This document shows, one piece after another, positions 33,742 to 45,500 of a DNA stretch of 64,000 bases. The stretch comes from Ciona intestinalis (taxonomy: Eukaryota > Chordata > Ascidiacea > Phlebobranchia > Cionidae), in assembly GCF_000224145.3 (NCBI RefSeq), contig NW_004190420.2:421112-485111 (forward strand), given 5' to 3'. Position 1 is the stretch's first letter. Every line of letters starts with the position of its first letter. The notes under the pieces are model-generated. The model did no database searches and had not been told where the DNA came from. It saw nothing but the letters and a program-made list of their open reading frames with translations. Both the position numbers and the translations under genes were made by a program.

Positions 33742-33805
33742 CTACTGCGCATGCGCCAACACACTACTGCGCATGCGCCGAGACGCTACTGCGCATGTGC
33801 CTAGA
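33742..33805. promoter_or_regulatory. Three NRF-1-like palindromes at 22-bp period
   Basis: TGCGCATGCGCC occurs at 33746-33757 and 33768-33779, and TGCGCATGTGCC at 33790-33801, each within a 22-bp unit starting CGCTACTGCGCATG. The core fits the NRF-1 consensus (YGCGCAYGCGCR) apart from the last base. A related GCGCGTGCGC is at 32801-32810. It lies about 1 kb upstream of the glycosyltransferase gene. Confidence 0.5.
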
Positions 33806-33862
33806 CGATACTCTTTGGCGGTAGATAACTAAAACATGTGGGCTGAGCCATATTTTTTTATA

Positions 33863-34150
33863 CTTAACTCTTAGGCATATTCTGCTGTATATTTGTTTCT
33901 CAGGCCTATTCTATTAAACGTATTTATCTCTTAAGCGTAATACGACAGAAATGCCTAAGGACAAGGTTATAATGCACAGCAAAATATGCCTGGAAGTCAA
34001 ATACACAACAGACTATGCCTGAGAGGTAATTGTATTCAATGGAATATGCCTGAGAGATAAACATACAACAGAATATGCCTGAGAGTTCAACAAACAACAG
34101 AATATGTTTGACAGTTAAACATACAGCTGAATGAATATACCCGAGAGTCA
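33863..34150. repeat. Inverted minisatellite, ~30-bp units
   Basis: To the right of about 33948 at least six units of the type ATGCCTGAGAG + A-rich spacer + ACAGAAT repeat at 29-31 bp. To the left (33863-33945) the same unit appears reversed (CTCTTAGGCATATTCTGCTG). The block therefore forms a large imperfect inverted repeat. Confidence 0.65.
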
Positions 34151-34801
34151 AATCTATCCTCTTTGGCTACATTGACGCCTATACCGGTTCTTGGTTAATG
34201 GCGCTGTAGATTGGCCGCTTACGCATTACGTTAGACTGGTAGAAATACACCGCAAACGTACTAGTGGTTTTTCGTTTAGACTGGACGGTATAATGTAGGT
34301 ACTGAAAAAAGAATCCCGCGTTACATATACCCTGCCCCCTTTTTAAACGCCTGAATATATATCAAGTATATATCTCAGAAAAGTAACTAAGGCGAAAACA
34401 GTTGGAAGGTTTTTAAAGAATCAGGGCTACTGTGTTGATTACAGCAATGGTACCATTTAATTGGGCTGTCAACAATTGCTCTATTTAGACATAACAATAA
34501 ACGCTGTGACGGTTGGGTGACTTCACCACCGACATGTGCTACATACTACAAAAAGCATAATAAAAATGAAACTGTCTCTCGGAAAGCACTCGCGTACCAA
34601 GTTATACACAGTATTTCATAGGAATTGGCAGTTTCTATTTTCCTACGCCTGAGTGGACGAGAAAGACAAAGCTCAGACGGTTTTGCGAGAGGGTGATATC
34701 GTTAGCTCTGTGTTCAGAGGTGGGTACTGGTAATGTTTTGTTAAGATAGCGTAAAGAACTTAACATTATTTTTTTGTCAAGGCCTTTCAGGTTCAATTAG
34801 C

Positions 34802-37722
34802 ATGTATCTGTTTCGTAAATCACGACGTTTTATACATGTAAATAAATCTGTACTTCTTGCTGTTGCTGGTTTAGTTGCGTTTTGGTATGTGATATATCAA
34901 CACAAAGAAAAGACAGCACCATCAGTAATACAGCCAAGGTATGTATAGTTCTGTCTTATTGCGAGCAATTACAATTACTGTCTGACTCGTTTAAAATTAT
35001 GGTTACATCAAAGTTAGTAGACACCAGTAAACCGCATCGGGCGTTCTTGGAAACACAAAGGCAATGCCTCTACAGACTATGCCACTCCAAATTACCGTAT
35101 CCTGAAATACAATCCTCTAACAGTTCTTCCGGGTTCAAACCAACGTTCAAACTAGCAACGGGCGTTATAGGCTACGCTGTGTTTTGTAAGAGCAAATTTG
35201 TACACGTTCGTGTATTCAAAAAAGGTTTCCTTAAGACGTATGTTTGTATAGTCAATTGTTCAAACCTAGCGTAGCGTATTGTGTTCTAGTGCCGTTATAG
35301 TAGGGTTTAATCCCACACATAGTGTGGTTCAATCCCACAGTAAACGCACCACACCACCATTAGTTATCATACCCATAGTACATAGAAATCACTCTGAATT
35401 GATTTCTATAGACTTGATCATACCTGTACCCATACGGTTAATTTTTAAAGGAAAAAAACTGAATATAATATGTAACAACAGTTTGTCTGACAGGCCCAAA
35501 GACTTACCTCTTGCGCGACTGGTACTTAATTCGAAACAGCAACAAGACAACCAAAGAGGTCAGTTCAAAATTTTACCAAGTTGTGTCTAAGCAGAGTAGG
35601 TCGTTTTTAGATTGTTTGCTAAACAAGTAAGTTCTGCAGCTGGTAACAGTTAGTTAAAACCGGATATTAATCATATCCTGTAGATAAAAAATGTGCGGAG
35701 TTGCGACAATTGGTCCATGCGAGCGAGAGCAAAATTATTGCTGGTCGGTACATGGAACAAATGAAGATACCACGTGACCGGGCGTTTTTTTCGATCACTC
35801 CTTGGGCAGTGGAGAACGATGTACAAGGAAAAGCATGTAAAACTGAAAAGGGTATACATAGTTTTGCATTGGAAATTTTGAATTTTCGTAAGTTATTATC
35901 AATAACTATCTTGTAAGTCGGTTTCGGTGTTTTAACGACCTATACACGCCATTTAGCCAACAGGATGACACGCTTACGGCTTACGCATTAAAAGCAATTT
36001 TTCTACAGCATCTGATACCTAACAAATTGCAATAAATGTAGTGTGCATTGTTGACAGTTTTGAGTATCCAACAGAATCGGTGCTATGGTCTATGGTGAGC
36101 TTAGTAAAAAGTTCTCTTGGGCATCGGGACAGACGAGAAGCAATCAGGAAAACATGGGGATCCGTTAAAGTTCTGAACAAAGTTCGTTTCGAGGTTGTTT
36201 TTATCGTCGGCCTTACTAACGGAAACGCATCTTTGCAAAATCAACTTGAAGAGGAAGGAAGATTAAATGGTGATCTTCTGCAATTCAACTTAAATGACAC
36301 AGCTGAGTAAGCCTTGGCTTTTTTTGTAACTTATCTGTAGTAGGGTGGGGTAAGATGGGACAACGTTTTATTCTATTTTCTTGTCCCATCATTTAGTGGT
36401 AGTTTTTAAAGAACTTTTATCCTCACGAGAATTATCCTCACGACTACCGTAGACTGTTGTTAATTGTTTAAAACAAGATCAGGATATTTAGATATTATCT
36501 GCCAAGAGTGGCCCATCTTTCCCCACCCTACTATATAAACGAATATTTATACTTTCATAGTAGGGCGGGGGTAGATGGGACACATTTAGCAAATAATAAC
36601 CGGATATCCTTACCGTGTTTTAAACAATTAACAACAGTATATGGGAGTCGTGCGAATATGGTTTTATAATTATTTGAATGTCATTAATTGCTACCAAATA
36701 GGACGCGAAAATAGAATGAAAATGTGTCCCATTTTCCCCAACCTACTGTATATTGAGAAAAGTTTTTATACACGTTATTTCGTTTTGCACATAACTGCGG
36801 GAGTTGATTGAGTATCCTAGGGGTTTACGAGATGATGCTTTTCATTTAATAAATAAAGCATGAACTTCATTATATGAATCATAAAGCAAATTGTTTCCAT
36901 AGATCTGTGCCCGAAAAAGTCCTCGCCGGTATGCAGTGGGCGTCCATGAACATGCCTCCTGAGTCGCTGTACAACTCTATGGATGATGACGTGATGCTAA
37001 ATCTCCCGAAATTGGTCGAATATTTTAACGACCTGATGCGGCCAGGAAACAACAACGCGAGCGGAAAACGACCATGTTCCGAAGATTTGCCCCTTGTGTG
37101 TATGTACAGTTACCAGCCAAAAGACAAGCCTGCCCGTGACCCGAAAAGCAAGTGGTATATGCCTTTAGAACTGTTTCCAAACGAAACGTGGCCGACGTAC
37201 TGCCGAGGTGGGCTATACACAGCTCCTGTTAAAATGGTGACGAAACTTTACGAAGCTTCCAGAAAAACTGACCATTTGTATCTTGACGATGTTTGGATAA
37301 CAGGCTTCATGCGAAGAAAACTTGGAAAAGGAGACTGGAATATTATGGTAAAATGAATATATATATCTTGTATATTCACCAGTAGGTTCCGGAATGAATA
37401 AAAAATACATGGCGCTTACTTACGTCAATATGCTTATCAGCTACTAAATGTGATATAACGTTTGGTCTACCCTAATTGTGTTTTTTTTTGTTTTTAGCCC
37501 GCACCGCGCTCGGAACGAGTAGATGAAAAATTAATGGAAGAAGCGACAATTATCGCACCAGTAGACGAAGCTTTAATGCAGCACCTGTGGGGGAATATTA
37601 ATTTCAAAACAGTAGATGTTCCATCTCGTATATTTCAAGTATGGGAGACGTGGAAAAAAGCCTTAACCCTTCACGAAGTTTGTGAAACGCCTAATAGAAC
37701 GAGGACTAACGCAGCCAATTGA
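34802..37722 (+). CDS. Family-31 beta-1,3-galactosyl/N-acetylglucosaminyltransferase, 6 exons
   Basis: Golgi type II glycosyltransferase. Exons: 34802-34938, 35494-35558, 35684-35851, 36042-36306, 36903-37347, 37498-37722. Phases agree and give 434 aa. Visible: short basic cytosolic tail (YLFRKSRRFIHVNK), signal anchor (about residues 17-32, SVLLAVAGLVAFWYVI), a stem, then the catalytic domain: KSSLGHRDRREAIRKTWGS, VVFIVGL, KVLAGMQWASMNMP, the metal-binding MDDDVMLN (DxD), PTYCRGGLYTAPVKMV and DHLYLDDVWITGF (the E/D-D-V motif). Acceptor and donor specificity within GT31 cannot be told from sequence; the C-terminus is about 75 aa longer than the usual EDV end. Intron 4 carries two MITE copies. 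Confidence 0.88.
36338..36534. mobile_element. MITE, TAGTAGGGTGGGG family, GT31 intron 4 copy 1
   Basis: Starts TAGTAGGGTGGGGTAAGATG and ends with the inverted CCCATCTTTCCCCACCCTA followed by CTATA. About 197 bp and non-coding, so it is a non-autonomous element. Confidence 0.8.
36558..36750. mobile_element. MITE, TAGTAGGGTGGGG family, GT31 intron 4 copy 2
   Basis: Starts TAGTAGGGCGGGGGTAGATG and ends CCCATTTTCCCCAACCTACT. About 193 bp, lying only 23 bp after the previous copy in the same intron. The middle parts of the two copies share the AATTAACAACAG/TTAAACA block in opposite orientation. Confidence 0.8.
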
Positions 37723-39550
37723 TGCCGAAAACTTCATTTTTTACGCTAATTTACAATTTTTACCTTTCTTCATTATGTCTCTGAAATTAGCTGTAGCGTG
37801 TATTTAGAAGTTTGTTATTACTTATCTACACATTATGCAACCTATGTTTATTTTAAACTTTTTTTTTATTTTACTAGTTACGGTTGCTATTTTATACACT
37901 CCTTTTCAAAGTGTGTTTACTTTAAACCTTGTACTAATTTAGGCGCTGATACAGCAATACTATGTGTAGCACCACGTACAAGAGTACATACCAATTATAT
38001 ATATATTTGTGATGTTTATTTAACCGTACTTGCTGCGCGAAATGTTGGTATAGTGACATATACGGCCCACCGACCGCAAAGTCAGACATGGAATACTTGA
38101 ACATTTAAATTAAAAGGAAGAAAGATGGAGAGAGCACCAACGATGGAGCACAATACGATTATCTTTCATGGCGGTCCATGATGTTATTCAAATGGTAAGA
38201 AAGAGTTGGATTAAAACGCCCCGAAAGTTGGAATACATTGGGTTTAGAGACTATTTAACTGCATTTGCACAAAATGGATGGCTTTTGGTTCAGTAGATAG
38301 CACCTCGGTACTGCGAGTTGCATTGACTTAATATGTTTGGATCACAGTTTTAAAACGAATTACAGAAAGGGGCCTAATACTGCATCGGTCTGTAAAGCGG
38401 GACATACCAAACACAGAAGAAAGTTAAAAACGAAGTTGCTTTCGCAACCATGGACGATACGATACGTACAGGAGAGAGTCAAGCGAGTTGCGAATATTTT
38501 GGAAGGTTGGCAAAATCAACAATGGAGGTAGTGCTGTCATTCGCCAATATGTAAGCATTGCCTGCTTTATGGTGTACCATTTGTACATTAATGTGTGAAG
38601 AATAGTGAAAATGGCAGTGCATGGTTGCTAAACTGATATATGAAGTAACGGCCAGTACCATATGGTTAAAAGGACAGATACCAGTGGTAAGTTAGCACCG
38701 AATTTTCCTCCGGCTCCAATAGTTTGTGGGCAGCTAAAAACTCAACGAAAAACAAAACGAAAATAAAAAGGGACCTTACCCCGTTTTCGGCAAGCACAAA
38801 ACATCACCAGGCGTTACCGTATCGTGTGGTCTTCGTCCGACCACCGCGCATGGGGACCAAAGCGTTTAGGATTTGTTTGAGTGTTGGGAGCTGCTAGCAG
38901 GTGAAGGATCGAACTTGTCCATCACATGATGATGACGTGGTTGTTATGGCAACGTGGGAGCCTTAAGATGAATATATATATATATAAGGTTTGAACTCAG
39001 CTACTGCTGTTGCTGAGTCAGGTATTGTAATCAACGTTCCATGTGTCAATGTGTTATAAGTTGATGAGGTCGTACAGAAACACATGTATGGGGCTAAGTT
39101 TTAAACCATCAAAGTAATTTTTTTTTCAAGTTCATTTTTATGACAGAAGATCAGTTTTAAAGTCCAGATTTTAGTTATGTTAAATTACATTTAAAATGCT
39201 AAAAGTTTAAACTAAGGTTTTGCAGCTTTTAAAGCTAAAATTAATATTATGACCAAGCCAACTAAAAACATGCAGAGGTGTATGTATATCGAATGATGTT
39301 TGAAAATAAAAAAAATTTACCGGTGCATTTGGATGCACAAGCAACACGGTGGAAGCATTCATCACCTTTTCTTTTTCTTTTTCAAATCTGTGCAAAAACA
39401 ACGAGCAATACAACACATGCTTGCATGAACAGTTTAACAACTGGGAGGTTATATACAACCGCAACGAAAAATACAATAATATAATACACATAAACACTTT
39501 CTTTTGTTTTACTTCACAATTCTCCAAAATCGGGCAACAAACAGGCAAAA
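37723..39550. other. Convergent region between GT31 and liprin-alpha
   Basis: 3' UTRs of two convergent genes plus about 1 kb of sequence I do not recognise. A TA microsatellite is at about 38970-38987. Short frames around 38337-38531 give no domain. The segment 38660-38960 is more GC-rich than its surroundings and could be an old transposon remnant, without a motif to prove it. Confidence 0.5.
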
Positions 39551-42500
39551 TTAGTAAAATGAAACAAACAACGCACCATCTCCCCTCCTCGCAGTGGAAA
39601 CTCCTTCTACTAAATGATGGGGTGGTCGGAATGGACTCGCGGGTCGAAGTACGGCCCCACTGAAGCCCGTCGAGTTGTGGTTTTCAAGCCTCTGACCGAC
39701 GATTACTGAGTCAGCGTTTACGCCGGCGATAGTAGAAGGGGAAGTGGTGACGACTGCTGGACGGGAACGTTTCTTTCGCCACGACGGGTTGCGACGAAAG
39801 TTTTTTGAGTCTGACTGTTAAAAAATGATCAAGCAAAATAAATACAAAAAATGAATTAAAAAACAAAAAATAAAAAGCAAAATAAATTAGGTACATTAAT
39901 GTACACCAACTGTTGTTAAGTAACAACTTTAAGAATAATATAGTTTACTTCATCAGCTTCTAATTGTCGATCTGTTCCTAAAGCAATAAGGTTGCTGAAT
40001 TCTCGTTCCAATATTTGGCGTGCCTGAAAAAGTTTGGATATGTTTTTCATGCACAGTTGGAAAACAGATTATAGTCCTAATAGCATGTAAATAATTTCTA
40101 AAGCTTCTTATTTGCATTCTATTTAAGTAAGTCTTTATTATATTTCTATATTAATTTCAAAGCTATAGTTGCAATGAATTTTCTGAACATTTTTATGCAA
40201 AGAAAACTTTAACTTCTGCTTTGGAGAAGAACTACACAACAGAAACAAATGTTTTGCATAAATACTTAAGCAATGAGCAGCTCAACCACCTGCGTGTTTT
40301 GATTTGGTATCTGAAGTACCAACGCGAATGCTTCAGCATCAAATGTGTTGTCCAGTGCAATTACTGAACCGTGTATTCCACTGTCTGATAATCTGCCAGC
40401 ATATTCACGCAAACCAACAGCTTGTAACCAGCGTATTACTCGCTGGTTGCTCCATACAAAGACATCTGATAAAAATATTGGAATATATTTAAGCACACTA
40501 TATTTACAAGAGATTTTAGTAATAATGAAACTGTATGATGACATATACGGTTAAGATAGTGCAAAAACCTAATCTACTCCACAGTTAAGTTACAGACATC
40601 TTGATATGTATGTCTTAAAATAATTTGTCCACATGGTAAAGTATACAAATCAATATATATTATAAACTCCACACAAAACAAACAAACTTGCTTACTGAAA
40701 CTTTCAAAGACCCTGATTAAATATTTAACAACTAAGCATGTATTTCATGGAAATTCCATTTCTAAACATAGCTAACATAATTTACTGATTACCAAGTTAC
40801 AAGAACCACTTGATAAACCTATAGGCAAAGAACTAAATAAACACTAAACAGATAGTGTTAAGTGCTTAACTGTGACAGAAACAGCATTACAGGTTTCCAA
40901 GTTCAATGTAAACATACCTTTCACTTCATCTGCAGATTCTTCCCTGCGTTGTTCAAGTTCCTTCTTATTGTAGTTCAATCTTTTCAGACATAAAATACCA
41001 AACTGAAGACTAGAGCTGAAATGAAAAAGTGTATTGTAAATTCAACTGAACTTACTTACATACTTGGTAACTTGGAAGAGTTTATGAAATATGACAAAGG
41101 AGCATAAAATAAAACGACTTTTTGGGCCTAAAGATTTGGTCTTAAAAACTCAGTACTGTATATGTAACTCATCCAATATAAAAAATAACTCGGAAATTCA
41201 TTTTAAAGAGAAAATGTCCTTACCGATGGAAACCATCCACCATCTTAAGATGTTGACGAAGATCTTTCTTGGTGAGATGATCGAGCATCCTTGCATCCAC
41301 AAGACACTCCATGAAGTGGGAGCGATATTGAGCAAGTCCTAGACTCGGAAGCCAATCGTTGCCGATCCATTCATGGTTCATATCGCCATACGCAAGTGTC
41401 TGTGAGATAACAAAACACATCTTAGTTTAGTTTATTTGCATTCTTAGTCTTTTAATGTGTGTATATTAATCAGCCCAAAGCCATAGTTGCAATACAATTT
41501 TTTATTTTTTTTGCAAAGCACACTGTATTAAATAGTTTGCGTTCATATTATTTAAGTGTAAAGATATCCCTAAAGCCGGAACGATTATTTCAAATCGTTG
41601 TTTTCCACATAAAGCTCACCTCAGCCCACCCAGCCTCATCATCCTCCAAAGCAGAAAGCACAAAAATAAAAAAAGATTATTCAAACAACCCCAACAGTAC
41701 ATGAAAACAACCATTCATTGCATTCTATGTCGTAACAAACATTCATAGACCACAACACATGCAGTGAGTGCGAAGAACAAGTGACAAAAATAAACTAAAC
41801 TGAAAGATATTAACAAAACTTTTTAACAAATAAACTTTTAAATTTTAGAAAGAAGCTTTTTAATGACTTTTTTTAAGGTATTGTTCTTAAACATTTTTAA
41901 TTTCAACTAGTAAGAAAGCAATCGACAAGTGCAATCACACATAGATAGTAAATACAGACAAAGCGACACTTATATAATGAGTGTGGAATACCGTGAGTGG
42001 AATCTGATTTGTCAGACTGTCCACCTCCTCGTGTGTCATCCACACACTGCCAGTAGTCTGAGTATCCAGCATGTAAATTTATCAGGGTTAACCGATTAAA
42101 GATTTTATGAAAATATCACCTCTACACCAATGTTTATATTACATCCGTACTGCGTTTACGTCAAAGTTTTTGGAAGGCTGATAAGTGCTAATAGGGCGTA
42201 GCGTAGTTTAATAAAATACACAGAATTACTTTAAAACTGCAACAAAATTTGTTATATTGTATTGCAAATTTTTTTTATAAAAACTATATTATTTTAATTT
42301 TGTTTTACAAAACTGTTTCACTTTTACCAAAAATCCATACCAAAAATGTATAAAAAAAACAAAAACAAAAAACAGTTTATCAAAATCTCACCGTTCTTGA
42401 GGTGGGAGGGGCGGAAGGACTCGTCAAACTTATCATTTCATGGATGGCAAGTCTTAGTTTAAGTCGATGTAGAGGATTGCTGATCCCGATCTCACGCTGG

Positions 42501-45500
42501 ATCTCGGTGTCCGAAAGTGCCGACATGATTGCTCCGGACTTTACATTTGCCCGACACGCTGCAACATACCACGCAGGCATGCCAACCCATAACTGAGGGG
42601 TTTAAAATAAACGGTTAAAACATTCAAAATTATTTCTGAATATTAAATTTGTAAAACGAGTATTATTTGTGAAATACCAAATCTTAAGCTCTGTTTTTAA
42701 TAGTAAAATGAAAAATAGAATGCAAATAGGCTTGAAATAACAGGTCTTATGTATCTTGCTTATTAGGGAAAACAAGCCACACTGTGCAATCTAAATCTAT
42801 GTGATAGAAGATAAATATAACATTTAAAATAGGATAGAACCTCTAGCCAAGCTACAACTGTAGGTCCATTCCAAGCAGCAAATGGTGTTCCACATCTTCT
42901 TACTTCTTCAAGGTTTTCATGTCTTAAATATAAAAGGGTAAATTATAAGGAGGTTACAAAACCAACTGTATTTTCAATGTTGGGTGTTATGTAATCACAA
43001 AGTTTTAAGTAAAACTAAACTCTGCAAAATTATAAATATGGGGGTAAATAAAATATATTCAGTTTGGGAAAACAAAAAAAAATCTTGCGAATTTTTCGAA
43101 ATGTCTAAATTTAATTATTCATTAATAAATAAATTTACTTCTTTTTCATTCTTCTCTCTTGCTCCCTCTGATGACCGGTACTGACAATGTCAAGCGAGTC
43201 ATTAGACGTTGACCGGTCATCTGTGACTGAAACCGTTGAACCGGATCCGGACATCTGTTCACTCATGTTGGCGAACGAAGTGTTGTTGGCCACTGCCAGC
43301 TGATGATGGCGCGACATTCGAATCTATAGAAATAACAAAACACAATGATGATGCTTATTTCCTAAGGCATTCAATAACAAATATCTTAAAATAGGAATTC
43401 CAAATTCAAGATTTAAAATTATGTATTGTAAATAAATTGAAACTAGGAGGCGGTACAGCTAAAAATTGATTGAATATGCTTTACATGTACCCTTAAATAC
43501 CAATTGCAATTTTTTTTAATCTAAGGGTGGTATGCAGAAAGTATACTTAAGTTTTTGCTTGATCTTAGTTTAGCTAAACGGAGATCATGCAAAAACTTAA
43601 GTGGTATGCAGAAAGTATAATCAGAGATTCTTAGCTGATCTATCTTTATTTTTTTCGTGTTTGTGACGTAACAATAGACGAGAGAATTTCTCTCGAAAAT
43701 TGCTCCACGAAGAAGGCAATTCTTGGTAAAAACTAAAAATGGCGACAAAAATTTTTAATAAAAGCCAAAATCGAATTTGTTATTGTTTTTATACCTTTAA
43801 CAGCATAGTAATCAATATAAACAGTATAAATAGTATGAAAAGTGTAGCAGCAAGTCGGAGTAAGGTCAGTAAGCGGTTACCGAACTTTTGCGATCCGAAG
43901 CGCTTTTTTCTAAAAAGGCCCAGACTCCGTTAAAACCTATAAAAACGATCCAATACAATCTATTTGATGTGGATTTACAGAAATTATTCTTATGTCGCGT
44001 TACCAACTTTTAAAACTACNNNNNNNNNNNNNNNNNNNNNNNNNNNNNNNNNNNNNNNNNNNNNNNNNNTTTTTTGACGATAATCGACAATCAAAAATCG
44101 ATAATTAACTTTGATTATACTTTCTGCATACCGTTTAAATCGTTGCTATGTCAACAAGGAAATTTGATCTAAGTTCAAATTTGATTATACTTTCTGCATA
44201 CCATCCTAAGACTTTATTATTTCATTATTTATTGGAAAAATATTTTATATAGCATCCAAAAATTAAAAAGTTTTTTTCCATTTCTAGTTTCCAATTAAAT
44301 AGTACCTTATCTTTCTTTCCAAACAGACGACCTATTGAGGACTTTATTACACTTTTCTTTTTGCTAGAAGGGTTGGGAACAGCAGGGGGGGTTGAACCCT
44401 TCTGGATAGATTCTTGACTACCAGCACTGCTGTTAGGTGTACCACATGAACCATCCAGGGATCTGGAATTAACAAATTCGACTTTACATTCTATTTCTGC
44501 ACATCCTAATTTATTATTCTAAGAACTTGTTTATTATTGTTTGAAATCTGTTTGAAAGCATGGGCTAGTTTAAAATGTAAATAAAAAACAAATATTAAAA
44601 ATATTTATCCAAATACAAACCAACAGCAAAAGCCACGATTTTTAGGGTTATAAAGTGGTAAGAGAAATTTAAATTACCCACTCACAATATCTTCAAATTG
44701 TTTTCACTATGTGCATGTTCCTAACAAATTTAATTAAGGAAAGTGTATGGGATTCAACTTACATTTTGGAATCATCTGGATCTAATGTTCGACCTTGCCC
44801 ACTTCTGTCATATCTTGAAGGTGAGGAATTCTAAAAAATAATAAATTATTGTTATTAAGTGTGCCCAATTACATTGTAAGGCTGGGAAATTAATTTTCAA
44901 TGACAGATCGTGTTTTGTTCCCCATTTGATATCTAATGTAACCATTTAATGGTTGATACAAGGATAAAGGCGCAAACAAAAGGCATTCATTTTTTGTCAC
45001 CTTTTGACACCATAGGATTACATTACATGAAAACAATCCGCACAATGGACCCATAAAGGGTTGGACAAATCTACAGCACAATGAGATATGGATATGAAAC
45101 TTAATACGCATATGTGACACAATTGTTTGTTTGTATTTATAAACACACAACAAAAGGGCAAATTTTTCAATTGTACAAGTCTACAGGGTTTTAATAGAAT
45201 AAGAGGTGTGAATGATGCAGTTTATATTTGTATGCATTTTTTATAACAGCCAATGCTGTGAGTTGATATCGTAGTAAACACTTTATTCTATGTGGACTAG
45301 TTGTTGAAATAAGGTTCCATTGTGCTTGATTACCAGCTCTTGTGTAAATATATAAGGATGTGTATTGAATAGAAGGCAAGCAGTTGAGTTTCATGGCTGT
45401 CAATGAGACGTATTATTAGTAGATACAACAAAACTTAATGTGCGTCTTGGATTACAACAAACGAGTGCAGTGAAAAGCTGAGAACTTGAGTAAAATATCA

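Larger units (their letters stand above)
29927..34801. other. Repeat-rich intergenic block
   Basis: About 4.9 kb with no gene I can support. It holds the TMEM241 5' region, a composite MITE-like array (30676-32110), a further copy of its inner segment (32135-32330), a tRNA-derived SINE (32322-32412), homopolymer-rich AT sequence (32450-32760), a palindrome array (33742-33805), an inverted minisatellite (33863-34150) and the promoter side of the glycosyltransferase gene. Confidence 0.7.

Noticed and set aside
34882..35590. Two 100-130 codon frames between GT31 exons 1 and 2
   Set aside because: They begin inside exon 1 in the wrong frame or in the intron, while the splice phases of GT31 close without them.
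37798..38531. Frames of 100 and 64 codons after GT31
   Set aside because: Probably 3' UTR and intergenic; no domain, no splice signals, and Tyr/Phe/Cys-rich chance composition. A degraded retroelement is possible but no reverse transcriptase or integrase motif is visible.
39711..39926. Frame continuing liprin-alpha exon in another register ([12 protein letters not shown]...)
   Set aside because: The conserved liprin residues [12 protein letters not shown] are in a different frame that joins the upstream exon in phase 0.
43739..43933. 64-codon frame inside the Harbinger-like element
   Set aside because: No DDE transposase or Myb-like motif; a non-autonomous element is the simpler reading.
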